The position numbers were made by a program, and so were the translations under genes. A stretch of 64,000 bases of DNA from NCBI GenBank assembly GCA_965217095.1, contig OZ244235.1, positions 3,534,001-3,598,000 of the forward strand, written 5' to 3'. The DNA comes from CAYNZV01 sp965217095 (GTDB lineage: Bacteria > Latescibacterota > UBA2968 > UBA8231). Under the pieces are notes generated by a model. The model was given only the letters and a program-made list of their open reading frames with translations. It did not search any database and was not told where the DNA came from. Each line of letters starts with the position of its first letter. Position 1 is the stretch's first letter. This document shows positions 23,959 through 32,752 of the stretch, in pieces.

Positions 23959-24894
23959 ATGCAGCTATCGGCATTTCAGATCGAGCGCTTTCAAAACGAG
24001 GGATACTTGCTGGTAGAGGGCGCACTCGCAGATGCCGACGTGAATCCGGTCATCCACGAGTATGAGGAATATGTGGGGAGATTGGCAGAGCGCTTGTTGG
24101 ACGAAGGAAAGATTCGTTCGCTGCACGCCGATTCATCATTCGATACGCGATTGGCTAAAATCTGCGAAGAGCATCCGCAGGCGGTGGGGCAAATCAACGA
24201 TCTATTCGATCTGTACCATGCTCGGGGACGGCGCACATTCGAGTTTCTCCGCAACGAAAACCTCATGGATCTGGTGGAGGGGTTGGTGGGTCCGGAAATC
24301 ATCTGCAGCCCGATTCAGCACCTGCGGCCGAAACTGCCAAGCCGATTGGTCGCGGGCCATCACTCGGGTGCCTCCCACGTAGCAGCCTGGCACCAGGACG
24401 CCGGCGTTACCATGGACGACGCCGATCCACACTTCATCCTCACTGTCTGGATCGCTCTGACCAGAGCAGCCCGCGAGAACGGTTGTCTGCAGATCATCCC
24501 GCGAACGCAAGAGGGTGGGCTGCTCAACCACGAGACGGTTCCGGGGCTCGGAACCCGTATTCGCGCAGCGGAATTGCCGGAGATTGAGCCGGTCGAACTG
24601 CCAATGGCGAAAGGGAGTCTGGCGCTGATTCACAAAAATATACCTCACCGTTCGACACCAAATCAATCGGACGGCATCCGTTGGAGCATGGACCTGCGCT
24701 ATCAGAAGACGGGCACCTCCACCGGGAGAACCGCCTACCCTGACTTCGTCGTACGCAGTCGGTCCAATCCCACATCGGTGTTAATCGACCATGGAAAGTG
24801 GACCAGGATGTGGGTGGAAGCCCTCGGGGCCGAGTCGAGTGGTTCGGCCGACAGGCACCATCGCTGGGAAACGGTGACCGCGGAGCAGGGTTAA
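23959..24894 (+). CDS. phytanoyl-CoA dioxygenase (PhyH) family Fe(II)/2-oxoglutarate oxygenase
   Basis: A 311-residue protein with the double-stranded beta-helix. The metal triad is visible: AAWHQDAG (HxD) near residue 145 and the distal His in PHRSTPN near 228. The 2-oxoglutarate-binding Arg follows in GIRWSMDLRYQ. The N-terminus FQIERFQNEGYLLVEG is typical of the family. It hydroxylates an unknown small substrate using O2 and 2-oxoglutarate. It begins 88 bp after the IS copy 2, the first chromosomal gene on this side. Confidence 0.87.
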   Translation: MQLSAFQIERFQNEGYLLVEGALADADVNPVIHEYEEYVGRLAERLLDEGKIRSLHADSSFDTRLAKICEEHPQAVGQINDLFDLYHARGRRTFEFLRNENLMDLVEGLVGPEIICSPIQHLRPKLPSRLVAGHHSGASHVAAWHQDAGVTMDDADPHFILTVWIALTRAARENGCLQIIPRTQEGGLLNHETVPGLGTRIRAAELPEIEPVELPMAKGSLALIHKNIPHRSTPNQSDGIRWSMDLRYQKTGTSTGRTAYPDFVVRSRSNPTSVLIDHGKWTRMWVEALGAESSGSADRHHRWETVTAEQG

Positions 24895-25084
24895 CCTCAG
24901 GATGCCTCGAAGTCCATGTCCAACGCCGCTCGCAGTGAATTCGCACAGACTTCATCCATACAATTGCCATCCTGTAATGACGTCGAGCTGCCCAAATCAG
25001 CCGGCCTCGAATTGCGCCGGGCGCAAGACGCTGACCTAAACTTCGCCTGACGAGCAGCGTACAGATCGGAGACGGCGTAGCACA

Positions 25085-27013
25085 CTACTGGTACGGCACT
25101 GGTATCTCGCCCCCGTGCCATGGAAAAGCATAGGTGGGGCGGTGGGCAAAGCGGCGCATGCCCACATCCAGCCGGATCGATGCAGCGGGTGGCAGTTGGA
25201 CCGCGAAGTACTTCGACTCCACGGGGACGGTCCGATCCCCATAGGTCAGTTCGACAAACTGGTGTTCGGCAAAGGCCCCGGCCTGCACGATCAGGTTGCG
25301 CGTCTCACTGGCATTCAGGTTGACCAGATGCACACCTGCACCTTCGGCTTCCTGTTTGTCGACCAGAGCGACCACATCGCGCGGCAAACCGGGCCGGCCG
25401 CGGTCTGAGTCGAAGTAGCGCACCGTCGCACGCAGCAGCCCTCCGGTGTACACCGACTGCGGCGCGCCCATCATCACCTGCGTCAAACCCTTGGTGTAAA
25501 CCGGGGCGGGCGGACCGTCGTTGTCCGCGATCAGAGCATGGGCATCGCGGGTTTCGTTTTGTATCGACTCGAAGGCAGTCTGGGCATTCTGGTACTCGGC
25601 CTGCAGGATCTTCTCGGGCCAGTCGGGGTTCTTGCCGTCGTAGTACTGGAAGCGGGCCAGTTCGGTGTCGCCGTAGCTCTTTTCTCCGAGGACCGGCACG
25701 TGATTCCAATCGCGCTCTTTGTCGGTCTCGCGTATTCTGGCGATGAGATCGTAATCTTCCGAAGCCAAGGAGGCATGGTAGAGGTGGGCCAGCTCCTGCA
25801 TGCGGAACGGCACGAACCTGCCCTTCTCACGATCGAAATTCTCCATAGCGTACTCCCAGCCATCCGGTCCATAGCGGGCCGGCAGCAGGAGTTGGCCGTC
25901 TTCGCGAGTGATGGCGTTGTCCATCAGGATCCTGATCTGCGAGCGCAGCAATTCCAGATAGCCGAAGTCGCCGGAAAGCAGGAGGGCGCATTCGGCGGCA
26001 ATAGTGAGCGAGCAGAACATGATGTAGTTGCCGACAAAGCTGTTCCAGCCGTAGAGCCCGCCCCACCACTGGCCCTGACGGTTTTCGCCGATCTGGCCGG
26101 TGGGTCCGACGTTGTCGGGCATGATGCCGTCGTTGCGTCGCATGCGCTCCAACCACCCTTCGGTGTAGTTCAGGACCCACTGTTTGTATTTGTCCTCGCC
26201 GGTGTAGAGGTAGGCGTTGGTAATGAGGGCGGTGGCGCCCAGGCTATTGGGAATGTCTCCCTTGAGGACGACTTCGTCGAACAGCTTCAGGATCTGATCG
26301 CGGCGCTCAGGCTTCTCGTGCCATTCCGGCTCCAGGTCCTTGAGCAGCGGATAGAGCGTGGCCCGCACACCGTAGTAGTGATTATTCCCTCCACCGTGAA
26401 GCCACCCGAGCGCATCTTCGACATTGGCGTGGCGCAGGGGACCGACGCTCGATTGTATGGGGGAGCGGAAGATGTTGTGCTGCGGATCGTAATTGGGGGC
26501 ATCGGGATCCTCGTCCATGTACAGGGCCGCAAATCGCCTCGCGCGCCGCACGTTTTCCGAAATGGTGGGATCGGCCAGCCCGAAATGGTAGAACGCCATG
26601 TTGGCCTCGCCTTTGTGGTACCACTCACTGCCGCCGGGCGTGGCCAGGTTAAAGTATTCATTGCGGATCTGCGCCCTGAAGTTCGGGTGGATGCGGCTGA
26701 CGATATCGTCTGCGAAGAAACGGGTGGTTGCATGCCATTGCTGCAGCGCCAGATCGAGCACCTGTCTGCCTGCCCCCATGGCGTAGAACAGGCTCCAGTT
26801 GTACGCCATTTCGTAGATATCGTCCACATGGTCGGCATAGTAGAAGGCACCTCCCTTTTCAGCATATTTGTCGACCATGGGAGGAACCGATTCCTCCATG
26901 AGTTTCATCAACTGGTGTTCCAGGAGCGCCCATCTGGGAGGCGGCGAAACCTGTGTCGCTTTGACCTCAACCAATCCGGGGACCGTCACCGGTTTTGCAC
27001 AAGAAGCAGCCAT
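25085..27013 (-). CDS. large alpha-rich protein, probably an alpha/alpha toroid (function unknown)
   Basis: A 642-residue cytoplasmic-type protein with GGAG 8 nt before the ATG. Residues about 30-450 are mostly helices with aromatic-rich turns (EMAYNWSLFYAMGAG, GWLHGGGNNHYYGV, GQWWGGLYGWNSFVGNY), like the toroid folds of polysaccharide lyases and unsaturated glucuronyl hydrolases. The last 120 residues are beta-rich (VYTGGLLRATVRYFD, FVELTYGDRTVPVESKYFAVQL), suggesting a C-terminal sandwich. I cannot name catalytic residues. It is divergent from the PhyH gene at 27311. 24895-25084 downstream holds nothing I can support. Confidence 0.5.
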   Translation of the reverse strand: MAASCAKPVTVPGLVEVKATQVSPPPRWALLEHQLMKLMEESVPPMVDKYAEKGGAFYYADHVDDIYEMAYNWSLFYAMGAGRQVLDLALQQWHATTRFFADDIVSRIHPNFRAQIRNEYFNLATPGGSEWYHKGEANMAFYHFGLADPTISENVRRARRFAALYMDEDPDAPNYDPQHNIFRSPIQSSVGPLRHANVEDALGWLHGGGNNHYYGVRATLYPLLKDLEPEWHEKPERRDQILKLFDEVVLKGDIPNSLGATALITNAYLYTGEDKYKQWVLNYTEGWLERMRRNDGIMPDNVGPTGQIGENRQGQWWGGLYGWNSFVGNYIMFCSLTIAAECALLLSGDFGYLELLRSQIRILMDNAITREDGQLLLPARYGPDGWEYAMENFDREKGRFVPFRMQELAHLYHASLASEDYDLIARIRETDKERDWNHVPVLGEKSYGDTELARFQYYDGKNPDWPEKILQAEYQNAQTAFESIQNETRDAHALIADNDGPPAPVYTKGLTQVMMGAPQSVYTGGLLRATVRYFDSDRGRPGLPRDVVALVDKQEAEGAGVHLVNLNASETRNLIVQAGAFAEHQFVELTYGDRTVPVESKYFAVQLPPAASIRLDVGMRRFAHRPTYAFPWHGGEIPVPYQ

Positions 27014-27310
27014 TTTAATGTCTCCAATTCAGAGTGCGAGATCGCCAATAAACGAGTACTCATAACGGGTGCTGCCGGCAAGGTCGGTACGGCCCCACAT
27101 TTCAAATGGCTGCAGTGGCGATAGACCAGACGTTATTTGCCGAGATCTTGTCTCGAATCAAACGCTTGCGTTATTCTCCTGTCTAGAACGTTAATTTTTC
27201 TACAGCAAAGGCATATCCTGCGCGAACCGTCAGACCGTACGCAGTAGCAGGCGCAACACGAGGTCAGGCTAGCTGGCAATCTCAGACTCACCAGAAGAGG
27301 ACGGTGGATA

Positions 27311-28129
27311 ATGGACCGCTTTCGGCTTTCTCCGCAACAGAAATCCTTCTTCGAAACCTTCGGTTTTATCACCCTGCCCGGCCTGATGCGCGACAGCGTC
27401 GGCGAAATCATCGATGCCTTCGAGCAAGTCTGGACGCGTCGGCCCGGTAACAACGGCGAATGGCACTCCGGCGACCAGCGCTCGTCGATTATACCGTTTA
27501 TCGACCAGCACGAGCACCTGTGCACGCTACTGGAAGACCCGCGGATCGAAGGACTCGTGGAAGGCCTGGTTGGCGAGGGCTTCAACTATGTCGGCTCGGA
27601 CGGCAATTTCTTCGTCGGCGAGACGCCATGGCATTCGGACCGCTGGATCAGCGAGGTGAGATTCGTGAAAGTCGCCTTCTACCTCGACTCGGTAAAGCGG
27701 GATTCCGGTTGCCTGCGTCTGATTCCGGGAAGCCACCGACTCGAAGATACCTATTCGTCGCAGCTACACGAGGCGATCAAGCAGTCGCCCGAAGAGTGGG
27801 GGGTAGAAGGGCCTGACCTACCGTCGCTGGCGGTAGAAACCGAGCCGGGCGACGTCGTGGTCTTCATTCACAGCCTCAAGCACGCGTCCTTCGGCGGCGG
27901 CACCCGACGTCGCATGTTCACGATCAACTGCTGCGAACGCGTTCCCGACGAGCACATTAGCATACTGAAGGATTGTATCACTGCTCACGTTCGATACGGC
28001 ATCGACAGCATGTATGACGAAATCATGCTGGCCACGGCCGGGCCGCGGCGACAGACTCATCTCGAGCAGGTGCTGGCGCACCAGGGACACATGCCCGAAG
28101 AGCTGGTGAAATTCAGGGCGAACTCGTAG
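27311..28129 (+). CDS. phytanoyl-CoA dioxygenase (PhyH) family oxygenase
   Basis: A 272-residue member. HxD is PWHSDRW near residue 110; the distal His is in IHSLKHASFGG near 195, followed by RRRMFTIN with the co-substrate Arg. LIPGSHRL is the usual family loop. The first gene of a plus-strand series (PhyH, PhyH, cupin, Gfo/Idh). The 297-bp gap before it, shared with the divergent 25085-27013 gene, probably holds both promoters; I see no certain boxes. Confidence 0.87.
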   Translation: MDRFRLSPQQKSFFETFGFITLPGLMRDSVGEIIDAFEQVWTRRPGNNGEWHSGDQRSSIIPFIDQHEHLCTLLEDPRIEGLVEGLVGEGFNYVGSDGNFFVGETPWHSDRWISEVRFVKVAFYLDSVKRDSGCLRLIPGSHRLEDTYSSQLHEAIKQSPEEWGVEGPDLPSLAVETEPGDVVVFIHSLKHASFGGGTRRRMFTINCCERVPDEHISILKDCITAHVRYGIDSMYDEIMLATAGPRRQTHLEQVLAHQGHMPEELVKFRANS

Positions 28130-28233
28130 TGCCGATGGCTACCTTACTTGCTCTGCAGTCACAACACTTAGCGAATTCCCCAAGGAAATGAAGCTCGACA
28201 GGCGCCGGACGCCTGACGAAGGGAAGGCACGCA

Positions 28234-29076
28234 ATGAGACAAGAGGATTACGATTTCTTCAGGAACAACGGCTACCTGTCGTTGGGAAAGATTCTGAGCG
28301 ACGATGAGGTGACCCGCTTTACGGAACTTTTCGACCAGGAACGACGGGACCGGTCCGATTTCTGGAAGGATACCGGCATCTGGCAAACCATTTACGGCGA
28401 CGCGCTCCTTACAACGCCCGAGTTTAATGACATAGTTCGCCACCCGAGGGTCATGGAGGCGCTCCAGGCCTTGATGGGCGACGAACTCTGTTTCTCGGAA
28501 ATCATCCTGCGGCACATGGGGCCGTACGCAGGTGAGTCGATTCCCGGGCTAACCTCGTGGGAAGGGCCGGTAGGGCACCGCTGGCATCGCGACGGCGGGG
28601 AACGGTTCATGTGGCCGGAACATCCGCTGCGCATCGGCCTGATCATGCTGATAGTCTACCTGGCTGACGTAGACGCTACAACCCACAGCCTCGCCGTTTC
28701 GCCCGAATCGGTCGATCAGGAAATCCTGGACAAGGAAGCTCAGCTCGAGCGCGGCGGGATTCGCGAACTCTACGGGTCCGCCGGTACGGCGACACTGCTC
28801 AACGTGTCGGTTCTGCACTCCGTTTCCGTGCGTCCAACGCAGTCCGAACGCAAATCCGTACAGATCTCTTACGGCCATCGCCACCGCGGGGACCTCGAGG
28901 GTTCGAGCTCATCCATGATCCCCGCATCTCTATGGCGGGACCATCCCGACGGGGAAGCGCGCCGATTCTACGGCGTTCTCACGGGCAGAACCCGAGAATA
29001 TCTGCAGCGCACAGCCGCGAGAGATCTTCCGGTGAACGAGGCCCTGGAGATTCTGGCAGACATTAACAAAAGGTGA
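28234..29076 (+). CDS. phytanoyl-CoA dioxygenase (PhyH) family oxygenase
   Basis: A 280-residue member, distinct from the other two. HxD is RWHRDGGERF near residue 115; the distal His is in VLHSVSVRPTQSERKSVQISYGH. The N-terminus MRQEDYDFFRNNGYLSLGKIL is typical. GAAGGCACGC before the ATG is a modest ribosome site. It is 105 bp from the previous PhyH and 47 bp from the following cupin gene. Confidence 0.87.
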   Translation: MRQEDYDFFRNNGYLSLGKILSDDEVTRFTELFDQERRDRSDFWKDTGIWQTIYGDALLTTPEFNDIVRHPRVMEALQALMGDELCFSEIILRHMGPYAGESIPGLTSWEGPVGHRWHRDGGERFMWPEHPLRIGLIMLIVYLADVDATTHSLAVSPESVDQEILDKEAQLERGGIRELYGSAGTATLLNVSVLHSVSVRPTQSERKSVQISYGHRHRGDLEGSSSSMIPASLWRDHPDGEARRFYGVLTGRTREYLQRTAARDLPVNEALEILADINKR

Positions 29077-29122
29077 AGCGTGCTACGACGAGGCCATCGT
29101 TATCGACGAAGGAGGAAAGACA

Positions 29123-29755
29123 ATGGGACTTAAAGTCTACGACTTCAGAAGAGAAGAGGACCTGAACAACTTTCTGGTTACGCCGCAGATCCGCTCCCGT
29201 TTGATGCGCCTCGCTCCCGGACCAGGAGGTGGCGGATACCACAGTCACGATCTGGGTCACGAGATCTTCATAGTGCTTCAGGGTCGCTGTCTGTTCGAAA
29301 TCGGCGGCGAGGAGGCCGAGGTGGGGCCCGGCCAGATGATCGTTGCCCTCGCTCATGAGTCGCACACCCTCCGCGCTGTGGGAGATGAGGAGGTGATCAT
29401 GTATCTCTCCGTAACCCCGCACATCTATCCCACCCACACCGGCAGAGATTCCGATGGCGAGCGCCATGCTCCCCACTTTCCGCCTCCCCACCACTTCAAT
29501 GTCACCACCGACATGGAGACTCCCTTGGAGGAGATGGTAGACCATTTTGCAGAATTGGCCCGAGCCACAGCCTCGGCGGCCGCAGCTGGTGTGCAGCAGG
29601 CAGAAGAGCTCAAGAAGAACCTCGGCGATAGCGCGGCCGAGGGCGCCGCACGCGAGCACCTGATGGATGAAATCTACAGCACCTTCAATGCCGTTTATGA
29701 GATGGGTGGCGTCTGGAACGATCTCGCGCTGCGGGTCGCGGACGACCGCTCATAA
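29123..29755 (+). CDS. cupin-domain protein with C-terminal helical extension
   Basis: A 210-residue protein. The cupin core is at residues 30-100: GGGGYHSHDLGHEIFIVLQG (motif 1, HxH...E) and then GPGQMIVALAHESHTLRAVG (motif 2, His), enough for one metal. Residues 130-210 are helical (EMVDHFAELARATASAAAAG), outside the cupin fold. GGAGGAAAG precedes the ATG. It could bind a sugar or aromatic acid or be an isomerase. Between PhyH and Gfo/Idh genes it looks like part of one catabolic set. Confidence 0.82.
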   Translation: MGLKVYDFRREEDLNNFLVTPQIRSRLMRLAPGPGGGGYHSHDLGHEIFIVLQGRCLFEIGGEEAEVGPGQMIVALAHESHTLRAVGDEEVIMYLSVTPHIYPTHTGRDSDGERHAPHFPPPHHFNVTTDMETPLEEMVDHFAELARATASAAAAGVQQAEELKKNLGDSAAEGAAREHLMDEIYSTFNAVYEMGGVWNDLALRVADDRS

Positions 29756-29767
29756 GAGGTGAGAATC

Positions 29768-30883
29768 ATGACCGATACATACCGGGTCGGTATCATAGGC
29801 TGCGGCACGATGGGACGTTCCCACCTGCGCGCTTACGCCGAGAACCCCGCCACGGACGTCGTCGCTGCGATGGACGTCAATCAAGAGCCGCTGAATGGAT
29901 TCGTTGAGGAGTTTTCGGTTCCCGCCGCGTACACCGACTATCACCAGATGCTGGCGGAACAGGATCTGGATGTCGTCAGCATTACCACCTGGCAGTGCGC
30001 CCACAAGGAACCCACCGTCGCGGCTGCCGAAGCGGGTGTCAAAGCAATCCTGTGCGAAAAACCGGTGGCGGCCTCTCTGGGCGAGGCCGACGACATGATT
30101 GCCGCCTGTGACGCCCACCAGGTCAAGTTGGTGATAGGCCACATGAACCGCTTCTGTCCCACCCTCAATGAGGTGCGCCGGCTCGTGGCCGACGGCGCCA
30201 TCGGCCAGCCGCTGCTCGTCTACCACCGCGCCCGACCAGTCTCCGGACTGCTGAACTCAGGCACCCATGCGATCGATTCCTGGCGCTATTCACTGTCGGA
30301 CCCCGAAACCTTGTGGGTCATCGCCCAGACGGCGCGTTTCACCGATCGGTGGGAACGCCGCAGCTACTGCGAGGACCTTTGCGCTGGAATCGTTTGTTTC
30401 GCCGGCGGCATCCGTGGCGTCTACGAGCAGGACTTGCCCGAGCCGGGCATGATGCTGCCCCCGGCCCCTGCGGTGGCTGGCAATCCCGGTTGGGCAACCA
30501 GCCGCGACCTCAGCGGCGTCACTGGCAGTGACGGGAAGATCGCGCTGCGCCCGGATGGTCACGTCCTGCTGCACCAGGACCACCGCAGCGGTTGGCAGGA
30601 GATCACCCCAGAACCGTTGCAGACCGACCAGCTCAAGGAGTTGATCCACTGGATGGAGGGCAGCGTCGCCGAGCACCGCAGCACGGGCCACCAGGCGCGG
30701 TACACGATGGAGATCATGATGGCGATCTACGAATCCCTGCGCATAAAGAACTTGGTTGCCATGCCCCTCCGGACACGCCAAAGTCCCCTCGATATGATGG
30801 TAGAAGACGGCACCTTGCCCGTGATACAGGAAGGAGCCTATGACTTGCGAGCCCCCTTTCCCGGACAGAGCTGGTCGCGCTAG
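29768..30883 (+). CDS. Gfo/Idh/MocA family oxidoreductase
   Basis: A 371-residue protein. Rossmann motif GIIGCGTMGRSH at the N-terminus, active-site CEKPVAA near residue 98 and the helix region SGTHAIDSWRYSL near 165. AGGTGAG lies before the ATG at 29768; a GTG at 29759 is a poorer start that overlaps the cupin region more tightly. It is 12 bp from the cupin gene, so almost surely co-translated. Likely NAD-dependent sugar or inositol dehydrogenase; substrate unknown. Confidence 0.87.
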   Translation: MTDTYRVGIIGCGTMGRSHLRAYAENPATDVVAAMDVNQEPLNGFVEEFSVPAAYTDYHQMLAEQDLDVVSITTWQCAHKEPTVAAAEAGVKAILCEKPVAASLGEADDMIAACDAHQVKLVIGHMNRFCPTLNEVRRLVADGAIGQPLLVYHRARPVSGLLNSGTHAIDSWRYSLSDPETLWVIAQTARFTDRWERRSYCEDLCAGIVCFAGGIRGVYEQDLPEPGMMLPPAPAVAGNPGWATSRDLSGVTGSDGKIALRPDGHVLLHQDHRSGWQEITPEPLQTDQLKELIHWMEGSVAEHRSTGHQARYTMEIMMAIYESLRIKNLVAMPLRTRQSPLDMMVEDGTLPVIQEGAYDLRAPFPGQSWSR

Positions 30884-31073
30884 GCTCTATTCGCCCCACC
30901 GCCGACCCATTGCGGACGAGTGCACCTTCAGGCCACTGCTTTCCATGTGGGACGAAACCATTTAGCTGTAGAAGCGATCTAATGGTGTATCATTCTCGTA
31001 CGGGTGCGCGAATGGTCACACGCCCCCGTACTAAATAATCTCTCCTATCTACTGTCTCACCTGGTGTTGGAGT

Positions 31074-31918
31074 ATGCCCCGATCCATCTATTCATGGCTA
31101 CCGATTCTCGGTCTGGTGTGGCCGAACGCTTCGCAAGGTGAGCTGCGGAAGGGCGATCCTGCGCCTGATTTTACGCTGCAGCAGTTGGGCGGAGGCCTGG
31201 TGTCCCTGAGCGACTTCAGGGGCAAAGTGGTCTTGATAGACATCTTTGGCTACGCCTGACACTTCTGTATCGCGGAGGCCGCGAAGATTGAAAAGATCTG
31301 GAAGGAATACGAAAACCGACCTTTCATCACCATTGGCGTCGATGTCTGGGATGGATCCCCCCGGCAGGTAGAATTCGAGTTTCGCAGGACAACGTTCGTA
31401 ACCTTCCCGCTACTGATGAAGGCGAGGTCGCTGATAAGATTGTACGGGCTGCAACAAACCAATTTTGTGGTCGTCGACCACGAGGGGTTTATCCGCTTTC
31501 GCTCCACCGGTCTGTCGGATCAAGCGGACGTGAAGGGTATCACGGCAGCTATCGAAAAAGCGTTGTCAGACCTTGCGGTTGCACAGGGCCAGATAGAGGA
31601 TCCTACAACGAATGTGACAGAAGAATGGGAAGCACTGCCGGATGGTTTTGTCCTGGAGGCAATTTCCCCAATCCGTTCAATGCAGGTACAACCATTCGCT
31701 TCGACCTGGCTGAGAGCGGGCCGGCGTCCCTGCGGATCTACGACATACGTGGACACCAGGTACGCGAATTTTTGGGACATTTCAGGTCGACCGGGGTGCA
31801 CACGGTGAGCTGGGACGGACGAGATGAAGAGGGGAAGAACCTGGCGTCTGGGATCTATTTGTATCGCCTGCAATCGGGCGCGCAGGTGTCTACGCGAAAG
31901 ATGCTGCTCTTACGTTAA
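31074..31918 (+). CDS. secreted thioredoxin-like redoxin, probable selenoprotein (UxxC), with C-terminal sorting-type domain
   Basis: Signal peptide MPRSIYSWLPILGLVWPNAS, then a TlpA/AhpC fold: KGDPAPDFTLQQLGG, FRGKVVLIDIFGYA, then TGA at 31257-31259 and HFCIAEAAKIEKIW in the same frame. The family has CxxC here, so TGA replaces the first Cys (U-H-F-C). The frame is clean after it (FITIGVDVWDG, TNFVVVDHEGFIRF). A SECIS-like hairpin is 11 nt downstream and selB is in the window. Near 31656 one base is missing; the next frame gives NFPNPFNAGTTIRFDL to YLYRLQSGAQVSTRKMLLLR, a FlgD/T9SS-like C-terminal domain. If the TGA is a stop, it is a pseudogene. I favour selenoprotein plus a sequencing error or recent mutation. 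Confidence 0.6.
31270..31284 (+). promoter_or_regulatory. SECIS-like hairpin after the in-frame TGA
   Basis: TCGCGG-AGG-CCGCGA is a perfect 6-bp stem with a 3-nt loop. It begins 11 nt after the TGA, as in the E. coli fdhF element. The loop lies at +17 to +19 with G at its second position, within published bacterial SECIS limits. It would recruit SelB with Sec-tRNA. Confidence 0.55.
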
Positions 31919-32336
31919 GCCCTTGCCCATTCAGAAACCCTGTGATCGTCTGCTGAGCCTTCCGCAACTGGTCCTTGAGAGGCTCGAATATTTCGGCAAA
32001 CTCGAGGGAGAAAGGGTCTAAGTATTTCGAGACAAATTCTTGATAACTGCTTTGATCTGATAGATCGAGATTCAATAGCATTACGCAGGCATCGGGATGC
32101 GGGTAACGATCTGCTCGAATCTCCAGCGGGATGTTCATGTCCAAAACTGGTTGCTGGTTTGCCTGGACATTAACGGCGTCACGAACAGACCTGACGAGAT
32201 CCTTGATGCCTTCGTACTCCACTTGGTCAGTTCCTTCCGAAAGCCTGAACGACTGGCACGGGGCAAGTGGATCGTTTTCTGTTCGCTTTTTCAGCTCGCA
32301 GGACGCAGCATCCTCGCAGTACTGACAGAATTGCAT
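31890..32336 (-). CDS. hypothetical protein with N-terminal Cys cluster
   Basis: A 148-residue protein starting MQFCQYCEDAASCELKKR; Cys 4, 7 and 13 with a further Cys near 28 could bind a metal. The remainder is helical and acidic with DACVMLLNLDLSDQS in the middle. No family recognised. No strong ribosome site is seen. Its 3' end overlaps the 3' end of the convergent redoxin gene by 29 bp. Confidence 0.5.
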   Translation of the reverse strand: MQFCQYCEDAASCELKKRTENDPLAPCQSFRLSEGTDQVEYEGIKDLVRSVRDAVNVQANQQPVLDMNIPLEIRADRYPHPDACVMLLNLDLSDQSSYQEFVSKYLDPFSLEFAEIFEPLKDQLRKAQQTITGFLNGQGLNVRAASFA

Positions 32337-32443
32337 ATGGAGAAGAAAACGGTTTGTTCGGGAGGATGGAAGATCAATTCGTGGCTGAATCTGACTCTCT
32401 CGCTAACCGTCCGTTAGACAGGCGTTAGATGTCTAATAGAAAA

Positions 32444-32481
32444 GCCACTTAGGTGTTTCTGTGCCAATGCACCTAAGTGGC
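32444..32481 (-). terminator. Rho-independent terminator of tRNA-Val
   Basis: Arms GCCACTTAGGTG (32444-32455) and CACCTAAGTGGC (32470-32481) are perfect 12-bp complements. Read on the minus strand the hairpin is followed by TTTTCTATT. It is 24 bp downstream of the tRNA. Confidence 0.85.
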
Positions 32482-32504
32482 CTATTCTATTGAGCTTATA
32501 ATGG

Positions 32505-32578
32505 TGGGCGATACTGGACTTGAACCAGTGACCTCCTGCATGTCAAGCAGGCACTCTAACCACCTGAGCTAATCGCCC
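32505..32578 (-). tRNA. tRNA-Val (GAC anticodon)
   Basis: Minus-strand sequence has acceptor arms GGGCGAT and ATCGCCC, D arm GCTCAGGTGGTTAGAGT, anticodon stem CCTGC/GCAGG with loop TTGACAT, and T arm ACTGG TTCAAGT CCAGT. The anticodon is GAC, reading valine GUC/GUU codons. CCA is not encoded. Confidence 0.95.
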
Positions 32579-32650
32579 ACTCCACATCTTTTCCTGTGCC
32601 GGGATTCAAATATAGTTTAGGAGACCTACCTCATCAAGATTCGCCCGACC

Positions 32651-32752
32651 GTGAAGATATCGATCGTAGCTTTTCAAAAACGCAAAAACGCGGACTATCA
32701 AGCAGCGGAAGCGGAGTACATCAAACGACGCAGGCAAAGGCCGGGGCGCTAG
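32651..32752 (+). pseudogene. possible N-terminal remnant of RlmH (SPOUT methyltransferase)
   Basis: A GTG-started frame of 33 residues, VKISIVAFQKRKNADYQAAE then AEYIKRRRQ, resembles the first helix-strand of RlmH, the 23S rRNA pseudouridine-1915 methyltransferase of about 155 residues. The rest of the enzyme is absent and the frame stops at 32752, inside the 3' end of the convergent carboxypeptidase gene. The similarity is short, so this is tentative. Confidence 0.35.

Noticed and set aside
24897..25121. 74-codon minus-strand frame
   Set aside because: No ribosome site, no motif, overlaps the end of the toroid-like gene.
25538..27124. 528-codon open frame on the plus strand
   Set aside because: Antisense to the toroid-like gene, which has a good ribosome site and protein-like composition; the plus frame shows no motif.
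31257..31259. TGA as a simple nonsense mutation
   Set aside because: Possible, but its exact place at the catalytic Cys, the hairpin at +11 and selB in the window make selenocysteine more likely. Kept as the main alternative.
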